Positions 1 to 7,081 of a stretch of DNA of 21,086 bases are shown piece after piece. Numbering within the stretch: the stretch's first letter is position 1; every line of letters begins with the position of its first letter. The position numbers and the translations under genes were made by a program. A model generated the notes under the pieces. It searched no databases and was not told the DNA's origin. It was given only the letters and a program-made list of their open reading frames with translations. This DNA is from JAKQHY01 sp034429475 (lineage in GTDB: Bacteria; Chloroflexota; Anaerolineae; B4-G1; SLSP01). The stretch covers positions 1 through 21,086 of the forward strand of contig DAOUGD010000280.1 in the NCBI GenBank assembly GCA_034429475.1, given 5' to 3'.

Positions 1-19
1 TGGCAGGCCGCGCCTGCCA
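1..19 (-). terminator. Hairpin just downstream of feoB, possible terminator
   Basis: A perfect 8-bp inverted repeat, TGGCAGGC / GCCTGCCA with a 3-nt CGC loop, lies 9 nt beyond the feoB stop codon. Any T-run that would make it a standard intrinsic terminator would fall outside the window, so the terminator role is an inference from position and GC-rich symmetry. Confidence 0.4.
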
Positions 20-28
20 ACCGGAATA

Positions 29-2059
29 CTAGAATCTAAAATGAATGAGCCACGTCCCCAACTGATATACCACAATGCCCGCCCCTAGCGATAGCCCCAA
101 CATCAACCCCAGACTGAGCTGCGTCCAGCGCCACGAGCGCGTTTCTTGCCGGATGGCGGCGACGGTGGCGACACAGGGGATGAAGAGCATCTGCACGATG
201 AGGAACCCCAGCGCCGCCGGGCCGGAAAGCAGCGCCGGCAGCGTATTGCCGATGTCGCCATAGAGCACCCCCAGAGTGGCAATGGTGTTCTCTTTGGCGA
301 CGAAGCCGGTGAAGAGGGCGATCAACATCGGCCACGGCAACCCCATCAGACGGCCCAGCGGCTCCAGCGCGCGCCCGATGTGGGCCAGGTAACTCTGCAT
401 CACGTCCCCTTGCGCCGGGAAGTAGGAGAGCATCCAGATGACGACGGACGCGATGAGGATGACGACGCCGGCCTTCTGTAAAAAGGAGAGGAGGTTGTGC
501 CAGACGTACAGCCCGATGGTGCGCGGGTTGGGCATATGATAGAGCGGCAGCTCCATAATGAACACGCTTTGCTCGTCTTTAAGGACGGCGCGTTTGAAAA
601 TGATGCCGATCAGAGCCAGCATGATCAGATTGAGCGTGACCAATCCCCACGCTACCCACGCGGCGGAGTGGGGGAACAGCGCCGCCGTCAGCACGGTGAC
701 GACGGCCATGCGCGCCGTGCAGGGCACCAACGGCGCCAGCAGGATGGTGAGCCGCTGCGCGCGCGGTGAATCGAGGATGCGCGTGCCCAGAATCGCGGGC
801 ACGTTGCAGCCGAAGCCGAGCAGCAGCGGGATGAAGCTCTTCCCGTGCAGTCCTAGCGCGTGCATAAAGCGGTCGGTGACGTAGGCCGCGCGGGCCAGGT
901 AGCCCGTATCTTCCAAAAAGCCCAGCACGGCGAAGAAGATGATGAGGATAGGCAGGAACGTGAGCACCATTCCCACCCCTTGAATCAACCCATCGGCCAC
1001 CAGGTCGGCCAGCCAGGGGGAGACGCCGAACAGCGCCCCGTGGACGTTTTGTGCGAGTTGGGTGAGCAACGTATCCAGCCAGCCTTGCAACGGACTGCCC
1101 ACGCTGTACGTCAGCCAGAAGACGACCCCCAGCACGCCGACCAACGCCAGCAAGCCCCAAACAGGATGGGTGAGGACGGTATCCAGCCGCGCCGTCAGCC
1201 CCACCTGGCCGATTTTGGGCCGCACGACGGCGGCGCGGATCATCCGCGCGATCCAGGCGTAGCGCGCGCCGGCGATGTCCAGCACGGCGTCTTCGTGGGC
1301 GTGGAGCAGGCCGCCGATGGTTTGCCACCGGTCGGCCGGCAGCGCGGCCTGCATCCTCGCGTGGATTTCCTCGTCGCCTTCCAGCAGCTTCAGGGCGACC
1401 CAGTCCACGGGGTAGGGGGCCGGCGTGTGGCCCGCGATGAGCGTGATGACCTGTTCTAACACTTCTTGGTGCGCCGGCAGGATGGTGGGGCGGCGCGGGT
1501 TATAGGGGAACGCGCCATCCCACAGCCGGAACACGGTGTCTAACATCTCTTCCAGGCCCCGCTGTTTGGTGGCGCACATCGGCACAACGGGGATGCCGAG
1601 GGCGGCCTCCAGGACGTGCGGCTCGATTTGCAGCCCTTCCTGCTCGGCCACGTCCATCATATTCAGCACTAACACCACCGGCGCCGGCAGTTGGATGAGT
1701 TCCGCCAGCAAGTACAGGCTGCGCTCCGGGATGGCGGCGTCCACGACGGCGATCACCATATCCGGCCGCTCGTGGATGATGTAGTCGCGCGCGATACGCT
1801 CCTCTTCGGAGTTGGCCGTCAGGCTGTAAGCGCCGGGCAAATCCACCAGCGAGAGTTTCCGCCCCTGGTAGGTGCAGCGCCCGGTTTTCTGCGCGACAGT
1901 CTTGCCCGGCCAATTGCCGACGTGCTGATCCAGGCCGGTGAGCCGGTTGAAGATGGTGGACTTGCCGACGTTGGGCTGTCCGGCCAGGGCGACGACGAGG
2001 GTAGCGCCCGGGGCGCGGGAGATGGGCGGTGTGGGGATGGTTTCAGTGTGGCAGTGCAT
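29..2059 (-). CDS. feoB: FeoB ferrous iron transporter (676 aa)
   Basis: FeoB is the inner-membrane ferrous iron permease with a fused N-terminal GTPase domain. The G1 motif GQPNVGKS is at residues 27-34, G3 DLPG at 73-76, G4 NMMD at 133-136 and a G5-like CATKQRG at 161-167. From about residue 295 the protein is strongly hydrophobic with several membrane helices and the conserved FeoB core segments FLEDTGYLARAAY (380-392), GFGCNVPAI (414-422) and VPCTARM (444-450). A second Cys segment, IPCVATVAAIRQE, lies near the C-terminus. The length is slightly short for the family but nothing essential is missing. The ATG is 3 nt after the feoA stop and follows a CGGAGGCG ribosome-binding site. It is the last gene of a dtxR-type regulator/feoA/feoB operon, so metal-dependent repression is expected. 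The His/Cys-containing start MHCHTE is unusual but short. Identity is secure. Confidence 0.97.
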   Translation of the reverse strand: MHCHTETIPTPPISRAPGATLVVALAGQPNVGKSTIFNRLTGLDQHVGNWPGKTVAQKTGRCTYQGRKLSLVDLPGAYSLTANSEEERIARDYIIHERPDMVIAVVDAAIPERSLYLLAELIQLPAPVVLVLNMMDVAEQEGLQIEPHVLEAALGIPVVPMCATKQRGLEEMLDTVFRLWDGAFPYNPRRPTILPAHQEVLEQVITLIAGHTPAPYPVDWVALKLLEGDEEIHARMQAALPADRWQTIGGLLHAHEDAVLDIAGARYAWIARMIRAAVVRPKIGQVGLTARLDTVLTHPVWGLLALVGVLGVVFWLTYSVGSPLQGWLDTLLTQLAQNVHGALFGVSPWLADLVADGLIQGVGMVLTFLPILIIFFAVLGFLEDTGYLARAAYVTDRFMHALGLHGKSFIPLLLGFGCNVPAILGTRILDSPRAQRLTILLAPLVPCTARMAVVTVLTAALFPHSAAWVAWGLVTLNLIMLALIGIIFKRAVLKDEQSVFIMELPLYHMPNPRTIGLYVWHNLLSFLQKAGVVILIASVVIWMLSYFPAQGDVMQSYLAHIGRALEPLGRLMGLPWPMLIALFTGFVAKENTIATLGVLYGDIGNTLPALLSGPAALGFLIVQMLFIPCVATVAAIRQETRSWRWTQLSLGLMLGLSLGAGIVVYQLGTWLIHFRF

Positions 2060-2062
2060 GGC

Positions 2063-2293
2063 TCACGCCTCCGCCGGGTAGACCAGGATGTGGGTGGCTT
2101 CGCCGCGGCCCAGCGCCACCTGCGTGCCGCGCACCGCTACGATGATCGGCCCGTGGCCGTAATTGCGCGTCACCACCACCGGCGCGCCCGGCGTGAATCC
2201 CAGGGACGCCAGCCGCGAGATCAGCCGGTGGCCGCCTTGCAGTGAGTGAATGAGGCCGGTTTGACCGGCGGATAATGTGGTTAGGGCAACCAT
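2063..2293 (-). CDS. feoA: FeoA-like small SH3-fold protein (76 aa)
   Basis: FeoA is a small cytoplasmic SH3-like protein that supports FeoB-dependent ferrous iron uptake. Typical features are the opening hydrophobic segment (MVALTTLSAGQ), the LISRLASLGFTPGAPVVV segment matching the family's R-L-x-x-(L/M)-G-(I/F)-x-P-G pattern, and a final ALGRGEATHILV strand. The start was set at the ATG at 2293. It is preceded by AAGGAGG with 6 nt spacing, whereas the longer frame needs a TTG at 2314 that overlaps the upstream regulator stop, and would translate the ribosome-binding site itself. With this start the gene lies 17 nt after the regulator gene and 3 nt before feoB, which fits a co-transcribed feo operon. 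Confidence 0.93.
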   Translation of the reverse strand: MVALTTLSAGQTGLIHSLQGGHRLISRLASLGFTPGAPVVVTRNYGHGPIIVAVRGTQVALGRGEATHILVYPAEA

Positions 2294-2310
2294 TGTCAGC
2301 CTCCTTGCTG

Positions 2311-2952
2311 TCAAAATAATTCCACCCGCACCATCTGGGCGCTTTTCAGCGGCAAGTGGGCGGCATGCTTGGCTAGTTCAATGACGATTTCATCATGGTT
2401 TTGGGCCGCGATGACGAACAGTGCGCCAGGGAGAATCCCGCGCGTTCCCAATTCGTGCAAGAGAGCCGCAGATTCCTGTGAGACGCGGGTGATGCGCCCG
2501 CGCGCCCCGGTCGGTAAGTCGGCGAGACACCGTTCCTCAATGCTAGGCATCGAAGGGGGAATGGGCGCGCCATGCGGACATGACGCCGGGTCGCCCAGGA
2601 ACGTCGCCAGCCGTTCGGTCACTTCTTCGGTGACGGCGTGTTCCAACGCGCCGGCGAGTTCGTGCGCTTCTTCCCAGGGGACGTGCAGGGTGTCGGTGAG
2701 AAAGCGTTCCCACAGGCGGTGGCGGCGCAGGAGCGCGAGCGCTACCTTTTGCCCGGTCGGCGTCAACGTTACCCCCTGGTAGGGATGATAAGCGACCCAT
2801 TCCTGGGCAGAGAGTTTCTTGACCATCTCGTGGACGGAAACGGGTGAGTAGCCGAAATACTCGGTCAACTGCGCGAGCGGCACCGGTGTGTCGGGAGTCG
2901 TGCGCAGTCGGTAGATCGCTCCCAAATATTCTTCAGCGTGTTCTTGCAGCAT
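2311..2952 (-). CDS. DtxR/MntR-family metal-dependent repressor with C-terminal FeoA-like domain (213 aa)
   Basis: Residues 1-70 form the N-terminal winged helix-turn-helix (YLGAIYRL, then the recognition region SPVSVHEMVKKLSAQEWV, then a YQGVTLTPTGQKVA wing). Residues 75-140 are the metal-binding dimerisation domain: H78 and E82 in RRHRLWERFL, H97, E104 and H105 in EAHELAGALEH, and CPHGAPIP at 125-132. The last ~65 residues look like an SH3/FeoA-type domain (LPTGARGRITRVSQ, LHELGTRGILPGALF). By alignment in my head to DtxR, the Cys102 ligand position (Glu in MntR) is a Gly here, so metal choice cannot be assigned. A GAAGGGG ribosome-binding site precedes the ATG. It is the first gene of the feo operon and is expected to repress its own operon through the palindrome at 2998-3019. 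Iron or manganese dependence is inferred; iron is favoured by context. Confidence 0.92.
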   Translation of the reverse strand: MLQEHAEEYLGAIYRLRTTPDTPVPLAQLTEYFGYSPVSVHEMVKKLSAQEWVAYHPYQGVTLTPTGQKVALALLRRHRLWERFLTDTLHVPWEEAHELAGALEHAVTEEVTERLATFLGDPASCPHGAPIPPSMPSIEERCLADLPTGARGRITRVSQESAALLHELGTRGILPGALFVIAAQNHDEIVIELAKHAAHLPLKSAQMVRVELF

Positions 2953-2997
2953 GGCATCCCCTTCACAGACTAGAATAACGTCAGAAAACGGCGGTAA

Positions 2998-3019
2998 ATT
3001 ATAAGGTCTACCTTATAAT
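2998..3019. promoter_or_regulatory. Probable operator of the DtxR-type regulator (22-bp perfect palindrome)
   Basis: ATTATAAGGT, a CT spacer, and the exact inverse complement ACCTTATAAT make a 10+2+10 bp perfect inverted repeat. It begins 1 bp downstream of the -10 box of the regulator/feo promoter and so covers the expected transcription start. A two-fold AT-rich palindrome with G/C-containing half-site centres is the form expected for DtxR/MntR-type operators. Binding by this particular regulator is inference. Confidence 0.8.
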
Positions 3020-3020
3020 C

Positions 3021-3048
3021 ATTGTATGCGTTTTGACGCAGAGGTCAA
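3021..3048 (-). promoter_or_regulatory. Sigma70-type promoter of the regulator-feoA-feoB operon
   Basis: On the minus strand, TTGACC (plus-strand 3043-3048) and TACAAT (3021-3026) are separated by 16 bp. Each hexamer matches the consensus at 5 of 6 positions. The expected start point falls inside the palindrome at 2998-3019, leaving a ~60-nt leader before the ATG at 2952. Confidence 0.75.
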
Positions 3049-3057
3049 GTGGAAACT

Positions 3058-3086
3058 CTTGCTCTTTAATCCATCGGTGTTATGAT
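3058..3086 (+). promoter_or_regulatory. Candidate promoter of the LysM operon
   Basis: TATGAT at 3081-3086 (5 of 6 consensus) lies 17 bp after a weak TTGCTC at 3058-3063. The start point would be only a few nt before the ATG at 3096, giving an almost leaderless transcript. This would explain the absence of a clear ribosome-binding site there. It is separate from the divergent feo operator. Confidence 0.4.
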
Positions 3087-3095
3087 AAGTTGGGT

Positions 3096-4250
3096 ATGGA
3101 AACAGTAGAGGACATTCGACCATTATCTGACCGGCCCACCCGCCATTGCTCGGTGTGTGGGGCGCGGGTGGCCGAAGATGCCAAGACGTGTTTAATGTGT
3201 GGGACGGAGCTGCCAGCCGTCGCACCGGAGATGCCGGTGGTTGAGGCGGTCCCTCGGCGTTTTTCCCTCCTGCGGCTCGGCGGTTTGGCCTTGTTCGCCC
3301 TCCTGATTCTGGTGGGATCGGTCTATGTGGGATGGAATCTTTCCCGGGGACAGCTCGGCGCCGAGTTGCCGACTTTTACACCTACCATCACCACTACGCC
3401 GACTATGACGCCTACCCCTACCCAGACGCCCACTCCGACGATGACGCCGACGCCCACGGTCACGCCGACGCCGGTTCCCCCTCAAGTCTACGTGGTACAG
3501 GCCGGGGACAATCTGTTGGAAATTGCCATCGAGTTTGGCCTGACGGTGGATGAGCTGAAAGTCTACAACAATCTTGAGTCGGAGACGATCATAGCCGGGG
3601 ATCAACTCCTGATCCCCCCGCCCACGCCGACCCCCGGCCCGCCGCCGACGCCCAAACCCGGCGAGCCGACGGCTACCGGCGAACCGTATGTTCTGTATAC
3701 AGTCAAACGCGGCGATGTGCTGTCCACTATTGCTCAGGAATATGGCGTTACGGTAGAGGAAATCCGTCAGGCGAACAATATTCCCGCCAATTCGGAGACT
3801 ATCCGACTGGGAGAGGTATTGATGATCCCGCAGCCTTTGCCCACGCCGATGGCGCAGGGTGAAAGTGTGGTGGCCGGGACGCCCACGCCACGGGCGTCTT
3901 ATCCCGCGCCGGTCATGCTCTATCCGGCCGAGGCGATGGTGTTCAGGGGCGAGGATGCGGTGGTGGTGCTGCAATGGGCTTCGGCTGGAATTTTAGCAGA
4001 TCGGGAATATTATCAGCTAGAGTTTATTGTCCCAACGAGGGAGGGGCGGGACACGCTCACCATGTATTTGCGCTCGACCGCCTGGCGTGTGCCGGCGGAT
4101 CTGTTCCCCGACCCCCAGGTGACCGAGCGGACATGTTATTGGCGCGTCAATATCGCCCGGTTGGTTACGGAAAGCGGCACGCCGAACTACAAGATTATCA
4201 GTCGTATGGACAAGCGGCGTTCCTTTCAATGGGAAGTACAGCAACCTTAA
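3096..4250 (+). CDS. Zinc-ribbon / transmembrane / double LysM protein (384 aa)
   Basis: Domains in order: a short cytoplasmic zinc ribbon (C18-x2-C21 and C32-x2-C35), one membrane helix at about 57-81 (LGGLALFALLILVGSVYVGW), a Thr-Pro-rich linker at 93-128, LysM 1 at about 131-174 (VYVVQAGDNLLEIAIEFGLTV...), a second Pro-rich linker, LysM 2 at about 199-245 (YTVKRGDVLSTIAQEYGVTV...), and a C-terminal domain of ~115 residues that looks like a beta-sandwich. LysM domains bind glycan chains containing GlcNAc, so the large C-terminal part should be outside the membrane, contacting the wall, with the zinc ribbon inside. The ATG at 3096 was chosen over a TTG at 3033 because the zinc ribbon begins just after it and a promoter-like -10 lies just before it. 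It heads a three-gene unit, 13 nt before the next gene. The role is unknown; wall anchoring or sensing is an inference. Confidence 0.9.
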   Translation: METVEDIRPLSDRPTRHCSVCGARVAEDAKTCLMCGTELPAVAPEMPVVEAVPRRFSLLRLGGLALFALLILVGSVYVGWNLSRGQLGAELPTFTPTITTTPTMTPTPTQTPTPTMTPTPTVTPTPVPPQVYVVQAGDNLLEIAIEFGLTVDELKVYNNLESETIIAGDQLLIPPPTPTPGPPPTPKPGEPTATGEPYVLYTVKRGDVLSTIAQEYGVTVEEIRQANNIPANSETIRLGEVLMIPQPLPTPMAQGESVVAGTPTPRASYPAPVMLYPAEAMVFRGEDAVVVLQWASAGILADREYYQLEFIVPTREGRDTLTMYLRSTAWRVPADLFPDPQVTERTCYWRVNIARLVTESGTPNYKIISRMDKRRSFQWEVQQP

Positions 4251-4263
4251 GGGGGATCTCGCC

Positions 4264-4770
4264 ATGGAAAAGAGTCGTATCACCGCCGAGTTTTTTGCCC
4301 AGGGATATCGCGTATCAGGCAGTTATTCCATTGTCACACGCCCCTTGGCGGACGAAGTCTATGATCCGACCACCAATTATGTGCCTCTGCGCGATGCCTA
4401 CGTTTCGCCGATCATGAATCCATCTCGCATCAGTGCCTACTATCGTGACACGTTGTTTGATAAGAATAACCTGGACTTTCTCTTAACTGTAGATCAACGC
4501 GACGGTCTGCGGCGGGATCAAAAGTTTGCCCTGGGACGCTATACATTCAAAATCTTCTTGACTGTACCCTTCTTTGAAATTCAGGGCGAGTTGCGTCTGG
4601 TATTGCCGAAGTTAGATTCCCGAGTGTATCTAAGCTCTGAAGCCGGTACGTTTATCACCCTGTTGAACGTCAGCGCTCGCTCTACTTTCAATCCGGATGT
4701 GCATTATGAAGGGGGCGTTGCCCTGGTAAACCGCGTAAAGGTCAGTTTCTTCGGTGAACGTGTAGAGTAG
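4264..4770 (+). CDS. Unrecognised protein with an apparent internal duplication (168 aa)
   Basis: I do not recognise a named family with confidence; it loosely resembles short beta-rich proteins common in Chloroflexota. There is no signal peptide, membrane helix or catalytic motif. The two halves look alike: GSYSIVTRPLADEVY...YVPLRDAYVS...NLDFLLTV in the first (about 20-75) and GELRLVLPKLDSRVYL...FITLLNVSAR...NRVKVSFF in the second (about 108-163). This suggests two copies of one small beta-rich unit packed together. AAGGGGG stands before the ATG. It sits 13 nt after the LysM gene and 11 nt before the receiver-ATPase gene, so it is almost certainly co-transcribed with them. Base composition is somewhat lower in GC than the neighbours. 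Confidence 0.85.
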   Translation: MEKSRITAEFFAQGYRVSGSYSIVTRPLADEVYDPTTNYVPLRDAYVSPIMNPSRISAYYRDTLFDKNNLDFLLTVDQRDGLRRDQKFALGRYTFKIFLTVPFFEIQGELRLVLPKLDSRVYLSSEAGTFITLLNVSARSTFNPDVHYEGGVALVNRVKVSFFGERVE

Positions 4771-4781
4771 CGAGGCGAAGT

Positions 4782-5951
4782 ATGGCAAGGATCCTGGTCA
4801 TTGATGATAGCCAAGATATGCTGGTCATGTTGCAGATGATCCTGGAGAAACGGGGACATCACACGGTTACGACGTGCCATAACGGTAACGACGGACTGCA
4901 AGTGGCTACTACTGATTTGCCGGATCTGGCAATTGTGGATGTGATGATGCCGGGGATGAGCGGCTACGAGGTGGTGCAGCGTTTGCGCGCCAACCCGGAC
5001 ACCAAGAATATGGGACTTTTGATCTTAACGGCGCGTGGGCAGCCGGTGGACAGGGAAGCCGCACTGAATGCTGGCGCCGATGGTCACATTGCCAAACCCG
5101 TCAATATGGATGATTTGCTGGCTCAAGTGGACGCCCTGTTGGATCGCAAGCAACAGGCCGCTTTGAAGGCGTCGCCTTCCGCCGCGCAGCCAACGCCCGG
5201 CGCAGGGCAGCCGCCGCTTCCCACACCGCAGTCGGCGTCGCCCGCTTCTCCGCAAGAAATGGTGTTCCCGTTTTTCAGCCTGAAAGGTGGAGTAGGGCGA
5301 AGCACCCTGGCAGTCAACCTTGCCATTTTGTTGCAGCAGATCGCCCCCACCATCGTGTGGGATCTCTCCCCCAATTCCGGCCATTGTGGGCTATTTCTTG
5401 GGCTGCGTCCTGAAAAGCATTGGGGCCATTATCTGGAAAATATGGGGATGGATGTGACGACGTTGCTGCTGCGGCATCAATCGGGGCTGGCGCTGTTGGC
5501 CTCGCCGCCGGTGCCCGGTCAAAGTGGCTGGTTCAGTGATGAGGACGTCGAAGCTGTCTTGCGCCGGCTCCACACGACGGCGCGGTTCGTGGTGGTGGAT
5601 ATGCCGCCGGTGCTCAATTCGGCCGCTACTGTAATTTTGAAGCGTGCGCAGCGCATCATTTTGGTGACGGGTGATGACGGCCCGGCCATTCAAACCACCC
5701 GCTTTACCCTTCAGGCTATTCAGGAGTGGCAGGCGCGGGTGCTGTTGGTGCGCAACGCTTCCCGGCCGGGCGTTCGCCCACCGGCAGAAGCCTTGCAACG
5801 CGCCCTTCAGGCCCCATTGCAGGGTGACATTCCCTATGAATCAATGCAGCAGGAGGCGGCGCATAAGGGCGTCCCAGTGGTAGCGCTTCAACCGCAGGCG
5901 ACCTTTGCTGCGGGGGTGAAACGGCTGGCAAAACTGGCATTGACCTGGTAA
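4782..5951 (+). CDS. CpaE/TadZ-like protein: response-regulator receiver fused to a ParA/MinD-type ATPase (389 aa)
   Basis: Residues 1-120 are a complete receiver domain: acidic pair D8-D9, phosphoacceptor D53 in LAIVDVMMPGMSGYE, T83 and K105 (HIAKPVN). It can therefore probably be phosphorylated, unlike many CpaE receivers. A Pro/Ala/Ser-rich linker (130-158) leads into a MinD/ParA-like domain (160-389) with P-loop SLKGGVGRST (167-175) and a FVVVDMPP switch/Walker B segment. In the deviant Walker A box the first Lys (K168) is kept, but the usual GKT/S Lys is Arg. Loss of that Lys is known in CpaE/TadZ pilus-localisation proteins, which supports this subgroup. It is the last gene of the LysM unit, followed by a strong terminator. 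No other Tad/pilus genes are in the window, so a pilus role is not established. Confidence 0.9.
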   Translation: MARILVIDDSQDMLVMLQMILEKRGHHTVTTCHNGNDGLQVATTDLPDLAIVDVMMPGMSGYEVVQRLRANPDTKNMGLLILTARGQPVDREAALNAGADGHIAKPVNMDDLLAQVDALLDRKQQAALKASPSAAQPTPGAGQPPLPTPQSASPASPQEMVFPFFSLKGGVGRSTLAVNLAILLQQIAPTIVWDLSPNSGHCGLFLGLRPEKHWGHYLENMGMDVTTLLLRHQSGLALLASPPVPGQSGWFSDEDVEAVLRRLHTTARFVVVDMPPVLNSAATVILKRAQRIILVTGDDGPAIQTTRFTLQAIQEWQARVLLVRNASRPGVRPPAEALQRALQAPLQGDIPYESMQQEAAHKGVPVVALQPQATFAAGVKRLAKLALTW

Positions 5952-5967
5952 ATGTTAAGTCCACATA

Positions 5968-6006
5968 AAAGCCCCTGGGGGTCATTCCAGGGGCTTTCGT
6001 TTTTTA
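5968..6006. terminator. Bidirectional intrinsic terminator between convergent genes
   Basis: A perfect 11-bp stem, AAAGCCCCTGG / CCAGGGGCTTT with an 8-nt loop, is followed on the plus strand by CGTTTTTT and on the minus strand by TTTTATG. It lies between the stop of the receiver-ATPase gene (5951) and the stop of the convergent small membrane protein gene (6004), and should serve both. Confidence 0.88.
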
Positions 6007-6345
6007 CAACGCCGGAATGGCGATGCGTCCGAGCATCACCAGAAAGAGCAATCCGATGATGGTCACATCCAGAAACAACAGCACCGATAGAACAAATTGC
6101 TGCCAGGGGAGCAAGCTAAGTTCCATTCCGCCGGACGATCTGGGTTGTCGGCGAGCTTTGGGACGGGCTAACTCTGCCGCAGTCGGCGCGGCTACCTCGG
6201 GCACGTCCATCTGACTACGCAGATCGGCCATCAAATCCAATCCCGCTTCTTCTGGCTCTTCTGCCGGCTCCGGCCGTGCCGTCGCCTCCTCATCTTCCAT
6301 ATCAGGCGCAAGTCCACGCAGCCAATCAGGCATATCCCCACTCAT
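6004..6345 (-). CDS. Small acidic protein with C-terminal membrane helix (113 aa)
   Basis: The protein opens MSGDMPDWLRGL, an N-terminal motif I associate with many uncharacterised Chloroflexota proteins. An acidic, Pro/Glu/Ala-rich low-complexity middle follows, then a basic patch (PKARRQPR). The C-terminal hydrophobic stretch is LPWQQFVLSVLLFLDVTIIGLLFLVMLG, enough for one long or two short helices. The arrangement suggests a tail-anchored cytoplasmic protein. The ATG at 6345 was chosen rather than the one at 6408: the extra N-terminus is not WLRGL-like, and a GGAGG lies ~11 nt before 6345. It diverges from the DNA glycosylase gene and converges on the terminator at 5968-6006. No function can be given. 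Confidence 0.72.
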   Translation of the reverse strand: MSGDMPDWLRGLAPDMEDEEATARPEPAEEPEEAGLDLMADLRSQMDVPEVAAPTAAELARPKARRQPRSSGGMELSLLPWQQFVLSVLLFLDVTIIGLLFLVMLGRIAIPAL

Positions 6346-6366
6346 AACTTTCTGTGCCTCCGTTAA

Positions 6367-6387
6367 GAATTGCGAATGGCGAATAAC
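6367..6387 (+). repeat. Short heptamer tract (GAATNNC, three units)
   Basis: GAATTGC, GAATGGC and GAATAAC follow each other with period 7 in the gap between two divergent genes. It is only three units and would be dismissed alone, but it matches the pattern of the longer tracts downstream (compare AATTCGC at 17040-17081). Confidence 0.4.
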
Positions 6388-6459
6388 GACGGTAAAATTC
6401 ACCATCAACCAACTTCGCTGGCTAAACTGAGCATACCGCAGAAGGAGCTAAAAGTCAAC

Positions 6460-7047
6460 TTGATCCGCTTGCCTTATTCTTTTTACGCCCGTGAACCGTG
6501 GATCGTCGCGCGCGAGTTGTTGGGGAAGCGTGTGCTGCGCTGGCTGGCAGACCAATGGGTGGGGGGCGCTATCGTCGAAGCCGAGGCTTACACGAGCGCC
6601 GACGATGCCGCTTCGCACGCCTACCGGGGGCGCACCGCACGCAATGCCCCGATGTTCGGTCCGCCCGGCCATACGTACCTCTACTTTATCTATGGGATGC
6701 ACTGGATGTTCAACATCGCCGCGCACCCAGAGGGTGGGGTGGGCGCCGTGTTGATCCGCGCCCTGGCGCCGGAGCAGGGCGTCGCGGTGATGCAGACGCA
6801 GCGCGGCGGCAAGCCGCTGGCGGAGCTGACCAACGGCCCGGCCCGATTGGCGCAGGCGCTGGCCCTGGACGCTGCCCTGAACGACGTAGACCTCTGCACG
6901 CACCCGGCGTTGACCCTGACGCCCGGTTGGGAAGTGCCGGAATCCGCCATTGCCTGCGGCCCACGGGTGCGCGTCCCCGGTGACGCGACCGCACAGGCGC
7001 GCCCCTGGCGCTTTTGGCTCCGTGATAACCCTTACGTCAGCCGTTGA
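6460..7047 (+). CDS. 3-methyladenine DNA glycosylase, AAG/MPG family (195 aa)
   Basis: This base-excision repair enzyme removes alkylated purines. The family signatures are continuous: ARELLGKRVLR, then IVEAEAYTSADDAASHAYRG with the catalytic Glu region, RTARNAPMFGPPGHTYLYFIYGMHWMFN, GAVLIRALAPEQG, and LTNGPARLAQAL. The C-terminal IACGPRVRV and FWLRDNPYVSR are also typical. Conserved sequence begins at LIRLPYSFYAREPW. The start chosen is the TTG at 6460, 12 nt after AGAAGGAG; an ATG at 6376 is possible but would add 28 non-conserved residues encoded partly by heptamer repeat. The Cys that often follows GMHxC in this family is Met here. It is monocistronic by context, with a hairpin repeat downstream. 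Confidence 0.93.
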   Translation: MIRLPYSFYAREPWIVARELLGKRVLRWLADQWVGGAIVEAEAYTSADDAASHAYRGRTARNAPMFGPPGHTYLYFIYGMHWMFNIAAHPEGGVGAVLIRALAPEQGVAVMQTQRGGKPLAELTNGPARLAQALALDAALNDVDLCTHPALTLTPGWEVPESAIACGPRVRVPGDATAQARPWRFWLRDNPYVSR

Positions 7048-7069
7048 GTGAATGTTTTGCGGATTTGAG

Positions 7070-7075
7070 TATAAT
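7070..7075 (+). promoter_or_regulatory. Candidate -10 box upstream of the chelatase genes
   Basis: A perfect TATAAT lies 96 nt before the ChlI-like start. The only -35-like hexamer is TTGAGT at 7044-7049 with an overlong 20-bp spacer, so support is weak. A transcript from here would carry the heptamer hairpin at 7082-7142 in its leader. Confidence 0.3.
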
Positions 7076-7081
7076 GAAGCC

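Noticed and set aside
579..1328. Long antisense open frame within feoB
   Set aside because: It is an Arg/Pro/Ala-rich low-complexity shadow frame inside a gene with clear FeoB motifs.
2294..2314. TTG start for feoA at 2314
   Set aside because: It would put the AAGGAGG ribosome-binding site of the ATG at 2293 inside the coding region and add non-conserved residues.
3192..3974. 260-codon minus-strand frame opposite the LysM gene
   Set aside because: Composition is Arg/His/Gly-rich with no recognisable domain; LysM motifs on the plus strand decide the coding strand.
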